Position numbers and translations under genes: made by a program
The notes under the pieces: generated by a model
Told to the model about the DNA's origin: nothing
The model's database searches: none
The model's input: the letters and a program-made list of their open reading frames with translations, nothing else
Assembly: GCA_964402115.1 (NCBI GenBank)
Contig: CAYOBW010000045.1
Location: 1 to 33,399 of the forward strand
Origin: CAYOBW01 sp964402115
GTDB taxonomy: Bacteria > Verrucomicrobiota > Kiritimatiellia > UBA8416 > CAYOBW01
Direction: 5' to 3'
Length of the DNA: 33,399 bases
Shown: positions 11,101 through 18,710 of the stretch, one piece after another
How positions within the stretch are numbered: position 1 is the first letter of the stretch
Layout: each line of letters opens with the position of its first letter

Positions 11101-12348
11101 CTCGGCGCGGTCACGGCGGCCGGCGCCGTGCGCATCGGCGCCGGCACGCAGACCGTGACGATCGGGGCGTACACGGTTAACAGCAGCACGGGCGTGCGGG
11201 GGGTGGTGGATCTCACGGCCGCCACCTCCGTCGTCGTCAACGTGGCCAACCTCAACCTGGGTGTGGGCGGGGGCAACCCGGGCACGTACGGCGGCGTTGG
11301 CACGCTGCGCCTCTCGCCGCTCTGCACGAACACGCTGGCAGCGACAACGGTGACGATCGGTCACAACAACGGCGCCGCGCAGACCGCGGAGTGGAGCAAG
11401 CTGCTGGCCGCCGGCACAACCACGCTGGACGCCACCACCTTGTACGTCGGCCGGGCGAAGAGCCTGGGCGAACTCAGCCTCGCCACCCCCGGCCGGCTGA
11501 CCGTCGGCGCGGCGGCCGCGCCCGTCACTTTCATCGGGGTCGGGTACAACGACGCCGCCAACACGGGCGCCGTGGGCAATGGCCTGCTCTCCTGCTCCAA
11601 CGGCGCCGTGCAGGTATACGCCGGCACGCTCCACCTCGGCCACCATTTCCGCAACACCGCGCCGGGCGGCGGCAGCACGGGGCGGCTGGTCGTGGACAGC
11701 ATGGATGACCTGGTGGTGGCGACCAACCGGATTGTCGTGGGCGGTCCGGGCGGTACGAACGGCCTGGCCACCGGCATCCTGACCATGACGGGCGGCACGG
11801 TGCAGACGCCGACCCTGCTCATGGCCAACGCCGCCCTGAAGGCGCGCGCAACGGGGATCGTGAACCTGGGCGGGGGTACGCTCTTCGCCAACACGATCCA
11901 GCGGGGCGCCACGAACGGCACTTCCACCTTCACGTTCAACTGGACGGGCGGCAACCTCGTGGTCGGCGCCTTCACCGAGCCGCTCGTGCAGCGCGGCGGC
12001 GCCCTCGTACCGGGCAACACGAATGCGCTGGGCCAGACGACGGTGACCGGCGACTACACGGTGCAGGCCGGCACGTGGCGCCTGGACGTGGATGGGGCAG
12101 GCAGCGGCGCCGCCGACCGCGTGATCGTTGGCGGCGCACTCACGCTCGGCGCAACGACAGCGCTCGAAGTCACGGCGCTGAACAAGGCGGACGATGCCGC
12201 CTACGTCATCGCGGAGTACGGCTCGCTGACCGGCACGTTCGGAACCCAGGCCCTGCCGCCCAGCTACAGCGTGAACTACCGCTACGGGGCTCAGGGCAAC
12301 CAGATCGCGGTCGTCTACGTCCCGGGCACGCTGCTCATCCTGAAGTAG
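8104..12348 (+). CDS. Secreted beta-strand-repeat protein, shorter paralogue of the upstream gene
   Basis: 1414 aa. The ATG at 8104 has AAGGAG at 8092-8097 and opens a signal peptide (residues 1-25, ending AQA); the in-frame ATG at 8008 would translate the intergenic repeat and is rejected. The protein is Gly/Thr/Ala/Asn-rich PATR-type beta-helix throughout. Two superdomains are each closed by the 'YG....F...LP..Y...Y.YGA..N' module, from residues 564 and 1365, at the same relative positions as in the upstream protein. Blocks such as 'GDPGATF/GNPGTYGGVGTLRLS', 'YVG..KS', 'L..GYND' and 'LTV.GG' recur in both. It ends at residue 1414 just after the second module and lacks the DUF2341, LamG and DNRLRE tail of its neighbour. 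No beta-barrel or anchor is visible. Probably co-transcribed with the upstream gene (114-bp gap). Exact role unknown; a surface or extracellular structural protein is likely. Confidence 0.9.
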   Translation: MDGRQVSRRLVGVAAALTLGGLAQADVVTQVVSQGADTGGRHWMLQANATGQNYWSNGLAATNLHDYIVGSNMVLRTPEGAGEPAFTGKSLQLDAFSTLGLKLNYGQDAILQGDLLLNGGAIAAWLPTTGASYQYLDLNNHTLSVLAASSFNVNATDTRRIALRNAVLTGSAGLTLDGGPGDSLRLEPTVNGSGYTGPWTLNGGTLLVVSNATAFGTADGPTMVNTRSAEPNATSLQLQGAAIAAEPLTLDSQGALRTRLTANAGINAWGGPITVNGNGTVMFAVEGAATRLTLAGPISGTNTTIVQVRGGSGLGVVSGGVNLPNATFNKTDANTWRIDSTGNRWRGGTIAVGTLQLGADDALPTTNVVNLGQANATGALDLNGFRQTVAGLNLAAGTGRVGNSSTSSDSVLRVSAGTSTYPGSIQDALGTGTRQTALVVTDGATLTLTGVNTYNGATTVSNAMLLVAGKVVSPVTVKGGGVYGGGGTCSNLTVAAGGTHAPGRGAIGTDRVLANYALDGALTAEVNGAAGGTADRVSVVGTLTLGATSTLTLAPTNTLDDQLYILADYGSRSGAFAATNGLPADYALRYDYGARSNLLVLARTDALIWAGALADKTWGQDANWQGGAIPPTNVTDTIWFTAAGSVTNRGPITSYLEQDRTVATLHALYDGGSYHTLDLTGRVLRVTGALNLTSPGFSPFLTLTNTVAGGAVVVSNGNVYVGYNGGSPTLSVNAPFTVSGVSNVVEIGRREGPGTSNTVATLNLSNAGAVRLDVGELRIGAVSPHDGGTVRGIVYLSDRGTNTLTATRVTMGESPWAGIQGVVQELHLGGGTNLLSADVVTVANKKCSARVDVDAGGRVVLRGRSKPAMTLRVGINDATGTGTVGTGTADFQAGRLDAWFDELRLGEFGTGAGGGVGNFLMADGEATASNVVLAVTTAGSTAPAATQGNLTLNGGTFTVQNAITDGGGASTLAIRNGTLTVARGLTVDTLVAGQGGANGLGAVTAAGAVRIGAGTQTVTIGAYTVNSSTGVRGVVDLTAATSVVVNVANLNLGVGGGNPGTYGGVGTLRLSPLCTNTLAATTVTIGHNNGAAQTAEWSKLLAAGTTTLDATTLYVGRAKSLGELSLATPGRLTVGAAAAPVTFIGVGYNDAANTGAVGNGLLSCSNGAVQVYAGTLHLGHHFRNTAPGGGSTGRLVVDSMDDLVVATNRIVVGGPGGTNGLATGILTMTGGTVQTPTLLMANAALKARATGIVNLGGGTLFANTIQRGATNGTSTFTFNWTGGNLVVGAFTEPLVQRGGALVPGNTNALGQTTVTGDYTVQAGTWRLDVDGAGSGAADRVIVGGALTLGATTALEVTALNKADDAAYVIAEYGSLTGTFGTQALPPSYSVNYRYGAQGNQIAVVYVPGTLLILK

Positions 12349-12351
12349 AAC

Positions 12352-12993
12352 TCACGCGTCCGGCTCGGGGCGGTGCAGATCGGCGACCTGGGTCTCGGTG
12401 AGGTAGGTCAGCGTGCCGACGGCCGCGGCCGCCACCATGGACTTCGCCACGTCCTCGGCCACAAGGCAGCGGTGCAGCGCCTCGCGCATGTCCTTGCCGA
12501 GGGCCAGCAGGCCGTGGTGCGGCATCAGGATCGTATCGTGATCCGGCGCCATGCCGGCCACGGCCTGGGCCAGCTCGCGCGAAGTGGGCTTGATGTAAGG
12601 CAGGATCCCCACGCGGCCCAGGTAGTACACGTACTCGGCCACGGTGGGTTCGAAGGGCCGCCCGGAGCTGATCACCCCCGTCAGCCACGGCGGATGCACG
12701 TGGAAGGCGGCGTGCACGTCCGGCCGGGCGCGATAGACGGCCAGGTGCATGCGATACTCGGAGGTCGGCTTGAAGCGGCTCTTGGCGATCTTGCCCGACT
12801 CGAGGTGCAGCGCGCACAGATCGTCGGGCGTCACCTCGTCGAACGCGTAGCCGCTGGGCTTCATCCAGATGATATCGCCCTCGCGCGCGCTGATGTTGCC
12901 GCCGGTGCCGGCGGTCAGGTGGGCGGCGGCGAGCCGTTTGCCGTAGTCCACGAGTTCAACCTGGACGTTCGACGTGTGTCGTTGCAGTACCAT
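12352..12993 (-). CDS. Class II aldolase/adducin family protein
   Basis: 213 aa, the usual length for L-fuculose-1-phosphate aldolase (FucA) and L-ribulose-5-phosphate 4-epimerase relatives. Visible family marks are TGGNIS (31-35), KPSG (45-48), Glu79 as the likely catalytic residue, and the zinc ligands His98, His100 (HVHPP) and His160 (PHHG). The ATG at 12993 follows GGGGGAGCG. The family cleaves or epimerises phosphorylated sugars through a zinc-bound enediolate; which sugar is used cannot be read from the sequence. It lies 41 bp downstream of proA and is probably the third gene of that operon, although its role in proline synthesis is not obvious. Its stop is 3 bp from the stop of the convergent giant gene. 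Confidence 0.88.
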   Translation of the reverse strand: MVLQRHTSNVQVELVDYGKRLAAAHLTAGTGGNISAREGDIIWMKPSGYAFDEVTPDDLCALHLESGKIAKSRFKPTSEYRMHLAVYRARPDVHAAFHVHPPWLTGVISSGRPFEPTVAEYVYYLGRVGILPYIKPTSRELAQAVAGMAPDHDTILMPHHGLLALGKDMREALHRCLVAEDVAKSMVAAAAVGTLTYLTETQVADLHRPEPDA

Positions 12994-13010
12994 ATCCACG
13001 CTCCCCCGGC

Positions 13011-13026
13011 GGGCGGGCGCCCGCCC
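13011..13026. repeat. 16-bp perfect GC palindrome between proA and the aldolase gene
   Basis: GGGCGGGC followed directly by its reverse complement, inside the 41-bp gap. It could fold in the mRNA and modulate the downstream gene, but it has no T-run and is not a standard terminator. Confidence 0.5.
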
Positions 13027-13034
13027 TGTGCGGC

Positions 13035-14291
13035 CTACGCGCGCACCTGGCCTTTGCCGCGCACGATGAATTTGTATGTGGTCAGTTCCTCGAGGCCCAT
13101 GGGACCGCGAGCGTGGAGCTTGTCCGTACTGATGCCGATCTCGGCGCCCATCCCGAATTCGCCGCCATCGGTGAAGCGCGTCGAGGCGTTCACATACACG
13201 GCGGCGGCATCCACGCCCTGCACGAAGGCGTCCTGCGCCACCTCGTCCTCCGCCACGATGGCGTCCGAGTGCCGGGAGCCGTAGGTGTTGATATGGGCGA
13301 TGGCGGCCGCGACCGACGGGACAACGCGCACGGCCAGGATCAGCGCGAGGTACTCGGCCTGCCAGTCGGCCTCGGTCGCCGGCGCCATGTCGGGCACCAG
13401 GCGCCGGGCGGCTTCGTCGCCCCGCAGCTCCACCGGGTACTTGCCCAGCAGAACAGCCAGTTCGCGCAGGAAGACCGGCGCCACCTTCTCGTGCACGAGC
13501 AGCGTCTCCATGGCGTTGCAGACGCCGGGGCGCTGGCACTTGGCGTTCTCCACGATGTGCAGGGCCATGTCGAGGTTGGCCGACTGGTCCACGTACACGT
13601 GGCAAACGCCCTTGTAGTGCTTGATCACCGGCACGCGCGCGTGCTCCGTCACGGCGCGGATCAGCGCCTCGCCCCCGCGCGGAATGGCCAGGTCCACCAC
13701 GCCCTCCAGCTGCACGAGCGCCTGGACCGCCTCGCGCTCGACCGTGGCGACGAACTGGATGGCGTGCTCCGGCAGCCCCTTGCGCCGCCCGCCTTCCACC
13801 AGCAACCGGGCGATGAGCGCGTTGGAGCGCAACGCTTCCTTCCCGCCGCGCAGGATGACCGCGTTGCCGGACTTGAAACAGAGCCCCGCCGTGTCCGCCG
13901 TGACGTTGGGGCGGGCCTCGTAGATGATCGCGATGACGCCGATCGGCACGCGCTGCTTGACGATCTCCAGCCCGTTGGGGCGGATCCAGCGGCTGATGCG
14001 CGCGCCGACGGGATCCTTGAGCCCCGCCACCACGCGCAGCCCCTTGACCATCGCCTCGACGCGTGCGGGGGTCAGCGTCAGGCGGTCCACGAGGGCGGGC
14101 GTCAGCCCGTCGCGCTGGGCGGCGGCCACGTCCTCCCGGTTGACGGCCAGGATCGCGTCCTGCTGCGTTTCCAGCTCGGCGGCCATCGCCTCGAGAATCA
14201 GGTTCTTCTTGCGGGCATTCAGCCCCGCCAGCTGCCGCGCCGCTTCCACGGCGCGCGCTCCCAGGGCCGCCATCTCCTCGCGTACATTCAT
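13035..14291 (-). CDS. proA: Gamma-glutamyl phosphate reductase
   Basis: 418 aa, full length for ProA. It performs the second step of proline synthesis: NADPH-dependent reduction of glutamyl-5-phosphate to glutamate semialdehyde, in the cytoplasm. Seen in the sequence are the aldehyde-dehydrogenase-fold segment IYEARPNVT (123-131), SGNAVILRGG (141-150), and the catalytic cysteine Cys258 in QRPGVCNA. The C-terminal segment with STRFTDGGEFGMGAEIGIST and KFIVRGKG is typical. The ATG at 14291 lies 31 bp after the proB stop, so the two are co-transcribed. Nothing is missing or broken. Confidence 0.97.
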   Translation of the reverse strand: MNVREEMAALGARAVEAARQLAGLNARKKNLILEAMAAELETQQDAILAVNREDVAAAQRDGLTPALVDRLTLTPARVEAMVKGLRVVAGLKDPVGARISRWIRPNGLEIVKQRVPIGVIAIIYEARPNVTADTAGLCFKSGNAVILRGGKEALRSNALIARLLVEGGRRKGLPEHAIQFVATVEREAVQALVQLEGVVDLAIPRGGEALIRAVTEHARVPVIKHYKGVCHVYVDQSANLDMALHIVENAKCQRPGVCNAMETLLVHEKVAPVFLRELAVLLGKYPVELRGDEAARRLVPDMAPATEADWQAEYLALILAVRVVPSVAAAIAHINTYGSRHSDAIVAEDEVAQDAFVQGVDAAAVYVNASTRFTDGGEFGMGAEIGISTDKLHARGPMGLEELTTYKFIVRGKGQVRA

Positions 14292-14322
14292 GCTTTCGCT
14301 TTCAGGCTTGCGGCCGCGGCGG

Positions 14323-15144
14323 TCAGATGCCGGCCGCGGGAATGATGGTGCCCACGCAGAGTCCGCGCATCACACGCTCCACGACGTCGGGCTGCCGGCC
14401 GTTGGCGATCACCACGGTGCAGCCGGCCTTGCTCGCCATCTGCGCCGCGTCCAGCTTCGAGCCCATGCCACCCTTCGACAGCCCGCCCGCCTGCGGCGGC
14501 GCCACCAGGGCATGCGTGGCGCGGTTGATGGTCTCGATGTAGCGCAGGCGGCGCGAGCGCCCGTTCGGCAGCCACTCGCGCACGCCGTCGGCGGACGTCA
14601 GCATCACCAGCAGGTCCGCGCGGATGACCCGCACGACCAGCGCCGCCAGGTAGTCGTTGTCGCCGATCACCAGGTCGGCCTTGATTTCCTCGTCGGCCAC
14701 GACGTCGTTCTCGTTGATGACGGGCACCACGCGGTGCCGGATCAGGTTGTCGAGGGTCCGGTGGGCGTTGGTCAGCCGCAGGGTGTGGGTGAAATCCTCG
14801 TGCGTCAACAGCACCTGGCCGACGAGGATCCCGCGCGCGCCGAAGAGCTCGCTGTAGCGCGCCATCAGGCGCGCCTGGCCGACCGCCGCGCACATCTGCT
14901 GGTCCGGCACATCGCTGGGCCGGCTGGTCATGCCCAGCGCCTCCATGCCGGAGCCCACGGCGCCGGACGTGACCACGACGACCTCGCGCCCGGCGGCATG
15001 GATATCCGCGATCTGCCCGACCAGGTGCCGGATGCGGCGCGTGTCGGGGCGGCCGTTCTTCTGAACCAGCACGCGGCTGCCCAGCTTGACCACGATCCGC
15101 CGCGCGTCACCGATGACTTCCCGGAACTTCAACGATTTCTTCAT
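14323..15144 (-). CDS. proB: Glutamate 5-kinase, short form without PUA domain
   Basis: 273 aa. It performs the first step of proline synthesis: ATP-dependent phosphorylation of glutamate. Amino-acid-kinase marks are VVKLGS (18-23), TSGAVGSG (59-66), INENDVV (143-149), GDNDYLAA (161-168) and GGMGSK (225-230). It ends after the kinase domain; the C-terminal PUA domain of the 367-aa E. coli enzyme is absent, as in other known short ProB proteins. The ATG at 15144 is chosen because MKKSLKFREV leads straight into the kinase fold. No Shine-Dalgarno is visible before it (CTTCCCCCGGT), and a candidate promoter lies so close that the message may be nearly leaderless. First gene of the proB-proA-aldolase operon. 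Confidence 0.95.
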   Translation of the reverse strand: MKKSLKFREVIGDARRIVVKLGSRVLVQKNGRPDTRRIRHLVGQIADIHAAGREVVVVTSGAVGSGMEALGMTSRPSDVPDQQMCAAVGQARLMARYSELFGARGILVGQVLLTHEDFTHTLRLTNAHRTLDNLIRHRVVPVINENDVVADEEIKADLVIGDNDYLAALVVRVIRADLLVMLTSADGVREWLPNGRSRRLRYIETINRATHALVAPPQAGGLSKGGMGSKLDAAQMASKAGCTVVIANGRQPDVVERVMRGLCVGTIIPAAGI

Positions 15145-15155
15145 ACCGGGGGAAG

Positions 15156-15184
15156 ACAGTAGGGCAGAAACGGGTGGAAAACAA
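15156..15184 (-). promoter_or_regulatory. Candidate promoter for proB operon
   Basis: On the minus strand TTGTTT (15184-15179), 17 nt and TACTGT (15161-15156). The predicted start at about 15149 is only about 5 nt from the proB ATG, which would make the message nearly leaderless and fits the missing ribosome-binding site. Weak match; inference. Confidence 0.3.
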
Positions 15185-15231
15185 GGTTGTTCTGGATGCT
15201 GGATGCCGTCCTGGCAGGCTTTTTCGAGCGA

Positions 15232-15260
15232 TTGACAAAACGGCTCGGCGGTGTGATACT
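15232..15260 (+). promoter_or_regulatory. Extended -10 sigma-70-type promoter for the porin gene
   Basis: TTGACA (15232-15237), a 17-nt spacer, and GATACT (15255-15260) preceded by TG at 15252-15253. The consensus -35 with an extended -10 predicts a strong promoter with a leader of about 84 nt. It probably drives the porin-DUF485-symporter group. Confidence 0.65.
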
Positions 15261-15350
15261 TTGTTTGAGCACGGAGGGGGCACTTGACGGCGGCAATCGG
15301 GATGTCGGCTGGGCAAACGGTGAACATGTTTTATCAGGGAGGACTCAGAC

Positions 15351-16445
15351 ATGCAGGTGCGTGAGATCGGCGCGGTGATGGTCGGTGTGTGGGCGGGCGC
15401 GTGGCTGGCGGCGAGCGCCCACGCGGGGCCACGCGTGAACATCAGCGAGGAATCCTGGATGGAGTTCGGCTTCCTTGGCCAGGTGCACGCCACCTACACC
15501 GACAACGCGGCCGACAAGGAGGATATCTTCCTGCGCCGCGGTCGCATCATCCTCTCGGGTCAGGTTAAGGATGGCGTCAAGTTCTTCGCCGAAACCGACA
15601 ACGACAACGCCGGCAAGAATGGGGCGCCCGACGCCTCGACCGACATCCAGGACGCCTTCCTCGACGTCCGCCTGCCCGTGGCGACCAACCACTGGGTCAA
15701 AGGAGGCCTGATCCTGCTGCCTTTCTCCTTCGAGAACCGCGCGAGCGCGGCATCGCTATTGGGCAACGACTACAACCTTGAGACGATCAAGCTCGTCAAT
15801 ACCTTCGTCTGGCGCGACTACGGGGCCGAGTTGCACGGCGATCTTCTCGGCCAGAGCATCTCCTATGCCGCGGGCGCTTTTGACGGCTACGACGCCAAGG
15901 ACAGCACCAAGAACGCGGGCGCCGACCCGCGCCTGACGGGACATGTCGCCGTGAATCTCCTGGGCAAAGCCGAGACGGGGTGGTTCTACAGCCAGAACCG
16001 GTTGGGCAAGAGCGGCCAGTACCTGTCCCTGGGCGCGGGCTACGACGCCCAGAACGGCGCTTCCCTGATCAAACCTGCCGTCCCGGCCGGTGCGCCGCCC
16101 TCGACCGACCCGGGCAAGGTGGTCGACTCCGAGAACTGGGTGCTGGACCTCCAGTCCGGATACGCTGTCGGGCCCTGCGGCCTCACGCTGAACGCCGCCT
16201 GGTACACCTGGGACAACTCGGCCTTCGAAGGCAACACGGCTTTCGTCGAGGGCGGCGTGCTGGTAGGCCGCGCGATGGCCACGGGCAAATTCGCCACGCA
16301 GGACCCGGACAACAAGGCCACGACCGACGACTACACCATCGGCATGCATTTCTTCGGCAAGGGGCACAACGTACGCGGCGGCCTTGAGTACCGCTGGGGC
16401 GACAGCCCCGACCAGGTGCTGCTCGGCATTCAGTTCCTGCTGTAG
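15351..16445 (+). CDS. Outer-membrane porin, phosphate-selective porin (OprO/OprP)-like
   Basis: 364 aa. Residues 1-25 are a signal peptide (cleavage after SAHA), preceded by AGGGAGGA at 15336-15343. The mature part alternates short amphipathic strands ('DIFLRRGRIILSG', 'KFFAETDND', 'QDAFLDVRLP', 'HWVKGGLILLPFS') typical of OprO/OprP-like anion porins: an N-terminal FLRR strand, an early Asp/Asn-rich loop and a 'GLEYRW' strand near the end. The protein ends GIQFLL rather than with a terminal aromatic residue, though a Phe lies two positions before. It probably lets small anions cross the outer membrane. The next two genes encode inner-membrane uptake of a small carboxylate, so a carboxylate is a reasonable guess. 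Substrate specificity cannot be read from the sequence. Confidence 0.82.
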   Translation: MQVREIGAVMVGVWAGAWLAASAHAGPRVNISEESWMEFGFLGQVHATYTDNAADKEDIFLRRGRIILSGQVKDGVKFFAETDNDNAGKNGAPDASTDIQDAFLDVRLPVATNHWVKGGLILLPFSFENRASAASLLGNDYNLETIKLVNTFVWRDYGAELHGDLLGQSISYAAGAFDGYDAKDSTKNAGADPRLTGHVAVNLLGKAETGWFYSQNRLGKSGQYLSLGAGYDAQNGASLIKPAVPAGAPPSTDPGKVVDSENWVLDLQSGYAVGPCGLTLNAAWYTWDNSAFEGNTAFVEGGVLVGRAMATGKFATQDPDNKATTDDYTIGMHFFGKGHNVRGGLEYRWGDSPDQVLLGIQFLL

Positions 16446-16515
16446 ACGCCCCCCTGGCACACGGTTTCCGCATGTTCCGAACCCAGCCGGACAACCCGGC
16501 CAAACGAGGTGCAGC

Positions 16516-16806
16516 ATGTTACATGCAAACACGCCCCAGACTCCGGGCGTTGACAAGGCGTCCCCGGCCAAGGCCCGTCTGGGCATGTGGCTCTTCCTGT
16601 TCTACAGCGCGGTCTACGCGGCGTTCGTGGCGCTCAATGCGCTTTCGCCGACGACCATGGAGGCGCCCGGTTTGCTCGGCATGAACCTGGCCGTGACGTT
16701 CGGCTTCGGCCTCATCGTGCTGGCGATCGTCATGGGGCTGATCTACAACGCGCTGTGCGGGCGGATGGAAAACCGGATGAACGCCCCCGCGGGGGACCGG
16801 AAATGA
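16516..16806 (+). CDS. DUF485 small membrane protein (YjcH-like)
   Basis: 96 aa with a soluble N-terminus of about 22 residues and two membrane segments (about 23-43 and 56-78). The pattern 'LFYSAVYAAFVALNALSP' and 'GLIVLAIVMGLIYN' is that of DUF485, the family of E. coli YjcH encoded directly before the acetate permease ActP. The ATG at 16516 follows GAGGTG. Its TGA overlaps the ATG of the symporter gene (ATGA at 16803-16806), so the two are translationally coupled. It probably assists assembly or activity of the symporter; the molecular role of the family is not established. Confidence 0.88.
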   Translation: MLHANTPQTPGVDKASPAKARLGMWLFLFYSAVYAAFVALNALSPTTMEAPGLLGMNLAVTFGFGLIVLAIVMGLIYNALCGRMENRMNAPAGDRK

Positions 16807-18710
16807 TCTACACAGCCTCCCTCGTGGCCGTCCTGATGTTCTTCGTTTTCGTCGTGCTGGTGCTGGGGCTTTCGTTCTATTTCGCCCGGCGCACCAAATC
16901 CTCCCACAGCTACTTCGCCGCGGGGGGAACCATTCACTGGGCCGTGAACGGGATCGCCTTCGCCGGCGATTACCTCTCGGCGGCATCCTTCCTGGGCATC
17001 TGCGGGATGATCGCCACCGCCGGCTACGACGGCTTTCTTTACTCGATCGGCTTCCTGGCCGGTTGGGTCGTGGCGCTGTTCGTGGTCGCCGAACCGCTCA
17101 AGCGCCTCGGCCGTTACACGTTCACCGACGCCCTGGATTCGCAGTTCAACTCGAAGAGCATCCAGCTCGCGGCGTCCATCAGCACCCTCGTGGTTTCGGT
17201 CTGCTACCTGATCCCCCAGATGGTCGGCGCGGGCGATCTCGTCACGCCGCTGCTGGGTCTGGCGCACCACTGGGGCGTCATCATGGTGGGTACCATCGTG
17301 ATTTTCATCGTGGCCACGGCGGGCATGACGTCGACCACCTACGTGCAGTTTCTGAAGGGCGGGCTGTTGATCGTCTGCTCGACCGTGCTCGTGGGCATGT
17401 TGCTGTACAAGGGGCTGCAGTTGCAGCCCAACCCGGACTACCACACCTTCCAGACCGTCGCGGTCACCGTTGCGGACGGCAAGGTGCAGGCCGTGGCGGA
17501 CCCGGCCTACAGCGTGGCGGCCCAGGTCGAAGCCGGCGGCAAGACCTTCGTCAAACTCGTGCGCGCAGGCTCCAATACCTGGTGGCACCTGGCGGGCGCC
17601 GGCCCGGAGGCGGTGCTCAAGGAGGCGCTCTCCATCACGAAGACAGCCGACGGCCGCACCCTCTACAACGGCGCCCCGCGGGAAAGCCGCCGCTTCTACC
17701 AGGTCGGACACGTGTCGAAGATCGTGGTCGATGGCGCCACGCCGGCTGCCACCGGCCCCGTGGGTCCTTTCCGCTTCCTGTCGCTGATAGAAGCCGCCAC
17801 CGTCGTGCGCTTCGGCGAGCAAGCCGTGAAGGACGGGGATGACAAGGTGAAGGTCTTTGTGCAGATCCCGACCGACGGCAGGAAGATCATGCGACCGGGC
17901 TTGAAATTCAAGGTGGACCAGGGCGCCACCGTCTGGTCGAAGCTGAACTTCATCTCGCTCATGCTGGCGCTGTTCTTCGGCACCTCGGCCTTGCCGCACA
18001 TCCTGATCCGCTATTACACCGTGCCCAGCGCGAAGTGCGCCCGCAAGTCCACGATCGTGGCCATCTCCGCCATCGGCTTCTTCTACATCCTGACCCTCTT
18101 CCTGGGGTTGGGCGCGATGATCAACGGCGTGCTCGACGTGGAGAGCAGCAACATGGCGGCGCCGCTGCTGGCGAAGTCTTTCGGCATCGTGCTCTTTGCC
18201 GTGATCTCGGCGCTGGCGTTCGCGACGATTCTCGGCACGGTCAGCGGCCTGATCGTCGCCGCTTCCGGCGCCGTGGCGCACGACTTGATGGATTCCCTGC
18301 TGGGCCTCAAGATGACCGACCAGGGCAAGGTGCGGGCGGGCAAGATCTCGGCCATCGTCGTCGGCGTGATCGCCATCGCGCTCGGCGTCCTCATGAAGGG
18401 CATGAACGTCTCCTTCCTCGTCGGCCTGGCGTTCGCCGTCGCGGCGTCCGCCAACCTGCCGGCAATTCTCATGCTCCTCTTCTGGAAGGGCACAACGTCG
18501 AAGGGCATCGCCGCTTCCATCGTCGTCGGCATGCTTTCGTCGCTGGTCATCATCCTGCTGTCGCCGAGCATGTACCAGCAGTACGGGCTGGATCCGGCCA
18601 CGGCGCCGTTGAAGCTGGACAACCCCGGCATCGTGTCCATCCCGCTCAGTTTCGCGGTGCTGGTGGTCGTGTCGCTGCTGACCAGCAAAGCGCGGGTCGG
18701 CAGGGCGTGA
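16803..18710 (+). CDS. Sodium:solute symporter, cation/acetate (ActP) type, with large loop insertion
   Basis: 635 aa, inner membrane, SSS family (TC 2.A.21). Segments such as 'GIAFAGDYLSAASFLGI', 'GMTSTTYVQFLKG', 'FGTSALPHILIRYYTV' and 'VGLAFAVAASANLPAIL' match the acetate/carboxylate symporters; 'ALPHIL.R..TV' is very close to ActP. E. coli ActP has 549 residues. Much of the extra length is in a hydrophilic stretch from about residue 208 to 378, between the helix ending YKGLQLQ and the one starting NFISLML. That stretch contains repeated 'F..V..V' beta-like segments. It uses the sodium or proton gradient to import a short carboxylate, probably acetate, propionate or pyruvate. The start overlaps the DUF485 stop. 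The insertion is real coding sequence, with no stop or composition change. Confidence 0.9.
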   Translation: MIYTASLVAVLMFFVFVVLVLGLSFYFARRTKSSHSYFAAGGTIHWAVNGIAFAGDYLSAASFLGICGMIATAGYDGFLYSIGFLAGWVVALFVVAEPLKRLGRYTFTDALDSQFNSKSIQLAASISTLVVSVCYLIPQMVGAGDLVTPLLGLAHHWGVIMVGTIVIFIVATAGMTSTTYVQFLKGGLLIVCSTVLVGMLLYKGLQLQPNPDYHTFQTVAVTVADGKVQAVADPAYSVAAQVEAGGKTFVKLVRAGSNTWWHLAGAGPEAVLKEALSITKTADGRTLYNGAPRESRRFYQVGHVSKIVVDGATPAATGPVGPFRFLSLIEAATVVRFGEQAVKDGDDKVKVFVQIPTDGRKIMRPGLKFKVDQGATVWSKLNFISLMLALFFGTSALPHILIRYYTVPSAKCARKSTIVAISAIGFFYILTLFLGLGAMINGVLDVESSNMAAPLLAKSFGIVLFAVISALAFATILGTVSGLIVAASGAVAHDLMDSLLGLKMTDQGKVRAGKISAIVVGVIAIALGVLMKGMNVSFLVGLAFAVAASANLPAILMLLFWKGTTSKGIAASIVVGMLSSLVIILLSPSMYQQYGLDPATAPLKLDNPGIVSIPLSFAVLVVVSLLTSKARVGRA

